Shown here piece by piece: positions 5,254 to 6,060 of a stretch of 6,060 nucleotides of DNA. The notes beneath the pieces were generated by a model. The model was given only the letters and a program-made list of their open reading frames with translations, was not told the DNA's origin and ran no database searches. The number at the start of each line of letters is the position of its first letter. The stretch's first letter is position 1. The stretch is from Clostridium sp. (GTDB lineage Bacteria; Bacillota_A; Clostridia; Lachnospirales; Lachnospiraceae). The position numbers and the translations under genes are program-made. The stretch spans positions 1 to 6,060 of the forward strand of contig JAMPAW010000191.1 in the NCBI GenBank assembly GCA_023666975.1. Direction: 5' to 3'.

Positions 5254-6060
5254 CTACTCCTTTAAGAGAGAATAGGCGGTAATCTTTTTAATCGGTGCTG
5301 CCAAAAGCACACTGATTAAAAAGGCAACAACAGTAAAAATAATGGCAAATACAAGCAGTATGAAAACAGATACTTCAAAATAATTTTTTATGGCTCCAAT
5401 CTGGCTCAAAATCATGCGGTTGATGACCGGAAGATACCATATTCCTGCTGCTGCCGACAAAATGGAAGACAGAGCGACAACCGGTATAAACCGGGCTGCT
5501 GTCATTATCGTAAGCTGCCTGCTTGTGTAGCCGACTGCCTTATAGATACCAAATTCCTGTTTGCTTCTGGTAATCATGGAATTGATAATCACATACAGTA
5601 CAAGCAGCACCATCAGAACAGAAATGATGAATAAAATGACTGCCACTGCGGAGACAATACCTGCATACATTGTCTGGCTGTTCGCATTTAACTGTTCATA
5701 ATTCAGGGAAGAGGCAATCAGTGAATCATGATCTTCTTCATACTCTTCAATAAATTCCGCAGCTTCTTTTTCATGCAGATAAACATTGACCGTGTTCATT
5801 GCGCCGTCGATTCTTTCATACCCCTCGCTTGTCAATTCACATGCTTTTCCAGCCTGGTTGACACTTTGGATGTAGCCGGTTACCACATAAGTGGCTGACT
5901 TGTCAGAGGCGGTAATTTTTATCTTGCTGTCAATCGGATAGTCATCTGCCAGCATATTGCCCACTGCAATTTCATTCTCATTTTGCGGATTCCGACCCTC
6001 ATAGCATATATCATTTGTTACTTTTCCAAAATCTTCACACACAAAGGCAGTGAGACTTCC
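5254..6060 (-). CDS. FtsX/MacB-type ABC transporter permease, C-terminal part
   Basis: The reading frame is open to the window edge, so these 268 residues are the C-terminal part of a longer permease; the GTG at 6042 is internal, not a start. The first 100 or so residues form a soluble extracytoplasmic segment (GRNPQNENEIAVGNMLADDY is typical of the MacB-like periplasmic domain). Three membrane helices follow: about YAGIVSAVAVILFIISVLMV, then FIPVVALSSILSAAAGIWYL after the cytoplasmic coupling loop TRSKQEFGIYKAVGYTSRQL, and finally VFILLVFAIIFTVVAFLISV. This is the FtsX domain layout, and the R-x-x-E-x-G-x-x-K-A-V-G loop contacts the ATPase. Such permeases export or mechanically release peptides, antimicrobials or lipoproteins with a LolD/MacB-type ATPase, presumably encoded upstream outside the window. 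The protein ends ITAYSLLKE. The XRE regulator follows in the same direction. The substrate is unknown. Confidence 0.88.
   Translation of the reverse strand, partial: GSLTAFVCEDFGKVTNDICYEGRNPQNENEIAVGNMLADDYPIDSKIKITASDKSATYVVTGYIQSVNQAGKACELTSEGYERIDGAMNTVNVYLHEKEAAEFIEEYEEDHDSLIASSLNYEQLNANSQTMYAGIVSAVAVILFIISVLMVLLVLYVIINSMITRSKQEFGIYKAVGYTSRQLTIMTAARFIPVVALSSILSAAAGIWYLPVINRMILSQIGAIKNYFEVSVFILLVFAIIFTVVAFLISVLLAAPIKKITAYSLLKE

Noticed and set aside
6040..6042. GTG at 6042 as the start of the permease
   Set aside because: The frame stays open to the window edge (GSLTAF before it), no ribosome binding site is seen, and an FtsX permease needs N-terminal membrane helices that lie further upstream.
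1..6060. CRISPR array, tRNA, rRNA or complete insertion sequence
   Set aside because: No regularly spaced direct repeats, cloverleaf with CCA end, rRNA stretches or transposase ORF were seen on either strand.

Overview
The window looks like part of a low-to-moderate GC Firmicutes chromosome, most likely a gut Clostridia of the Lachnospiraceae type. This rests on strong AGGAGG-type ribosome binding sites in front of the minus-strand genes, a TTGTAA-17-TATACT promoter, a lipoprotein-type solute-binding protein and familiar Clostridia gene families. No rRNA, tRNA, CRISPR array, integrase or complete insertion sequence is visible, so the taxonomic call is inference from style.

The window has two unlike parts. 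Positions 1 to about 1077 are AT-rich accessory DNA read on the plus strand. They hold a broken DUF4291 gene (one frameshift plus an internal deletion), an intact orphan SUKH-3 immunity-type gene (382-837), a 38-codon ORF with a very good ribosome binding site (888-1004) and a short unexplained coding-like remnant. This is the composition expected of a decaying polymorphic-toxin immunity or genomic-island region. Its right edge abuts, at about 1075-1092, the prematurely ended 3' part of a solute-binding protein gene, which marks a recombination junction (or, less happily, a chimera at a GGATCC site).

Positions 1075-4210 are one minus-strand operon: promoter (4210-4182), a leader with a stem-loop, an RmlD-like short-chain dehydrogenase/reductase (4079-3222), a DAACS-family acidic amino acid or dicarboxylate:cation symporter (3205-1904) and a family 3 solute-binding lipoprotein (1911-1075) that overlaps the symporter gene by 8 nt. 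No ABC permease or ATPase gene is present, so the binding protein is paired here with a secondary transporter. It has lost its last residues at the junction.

Positions 4219-6060 are a second minus-strand unit: the C-terminal half of an FtsX/MacB-type ABC transporter permease (6060-5254, running off the window), then an XRE-type regulator with a large beta-rich DUF4097-like C-terminal domain (5184-4309), closed by a strong intrinsic terminator (4262-4219). The regulator probably controls the ABC exporter of which the permease is part. The terminator insulates this unit from the operon promoter that starts immediately after it.
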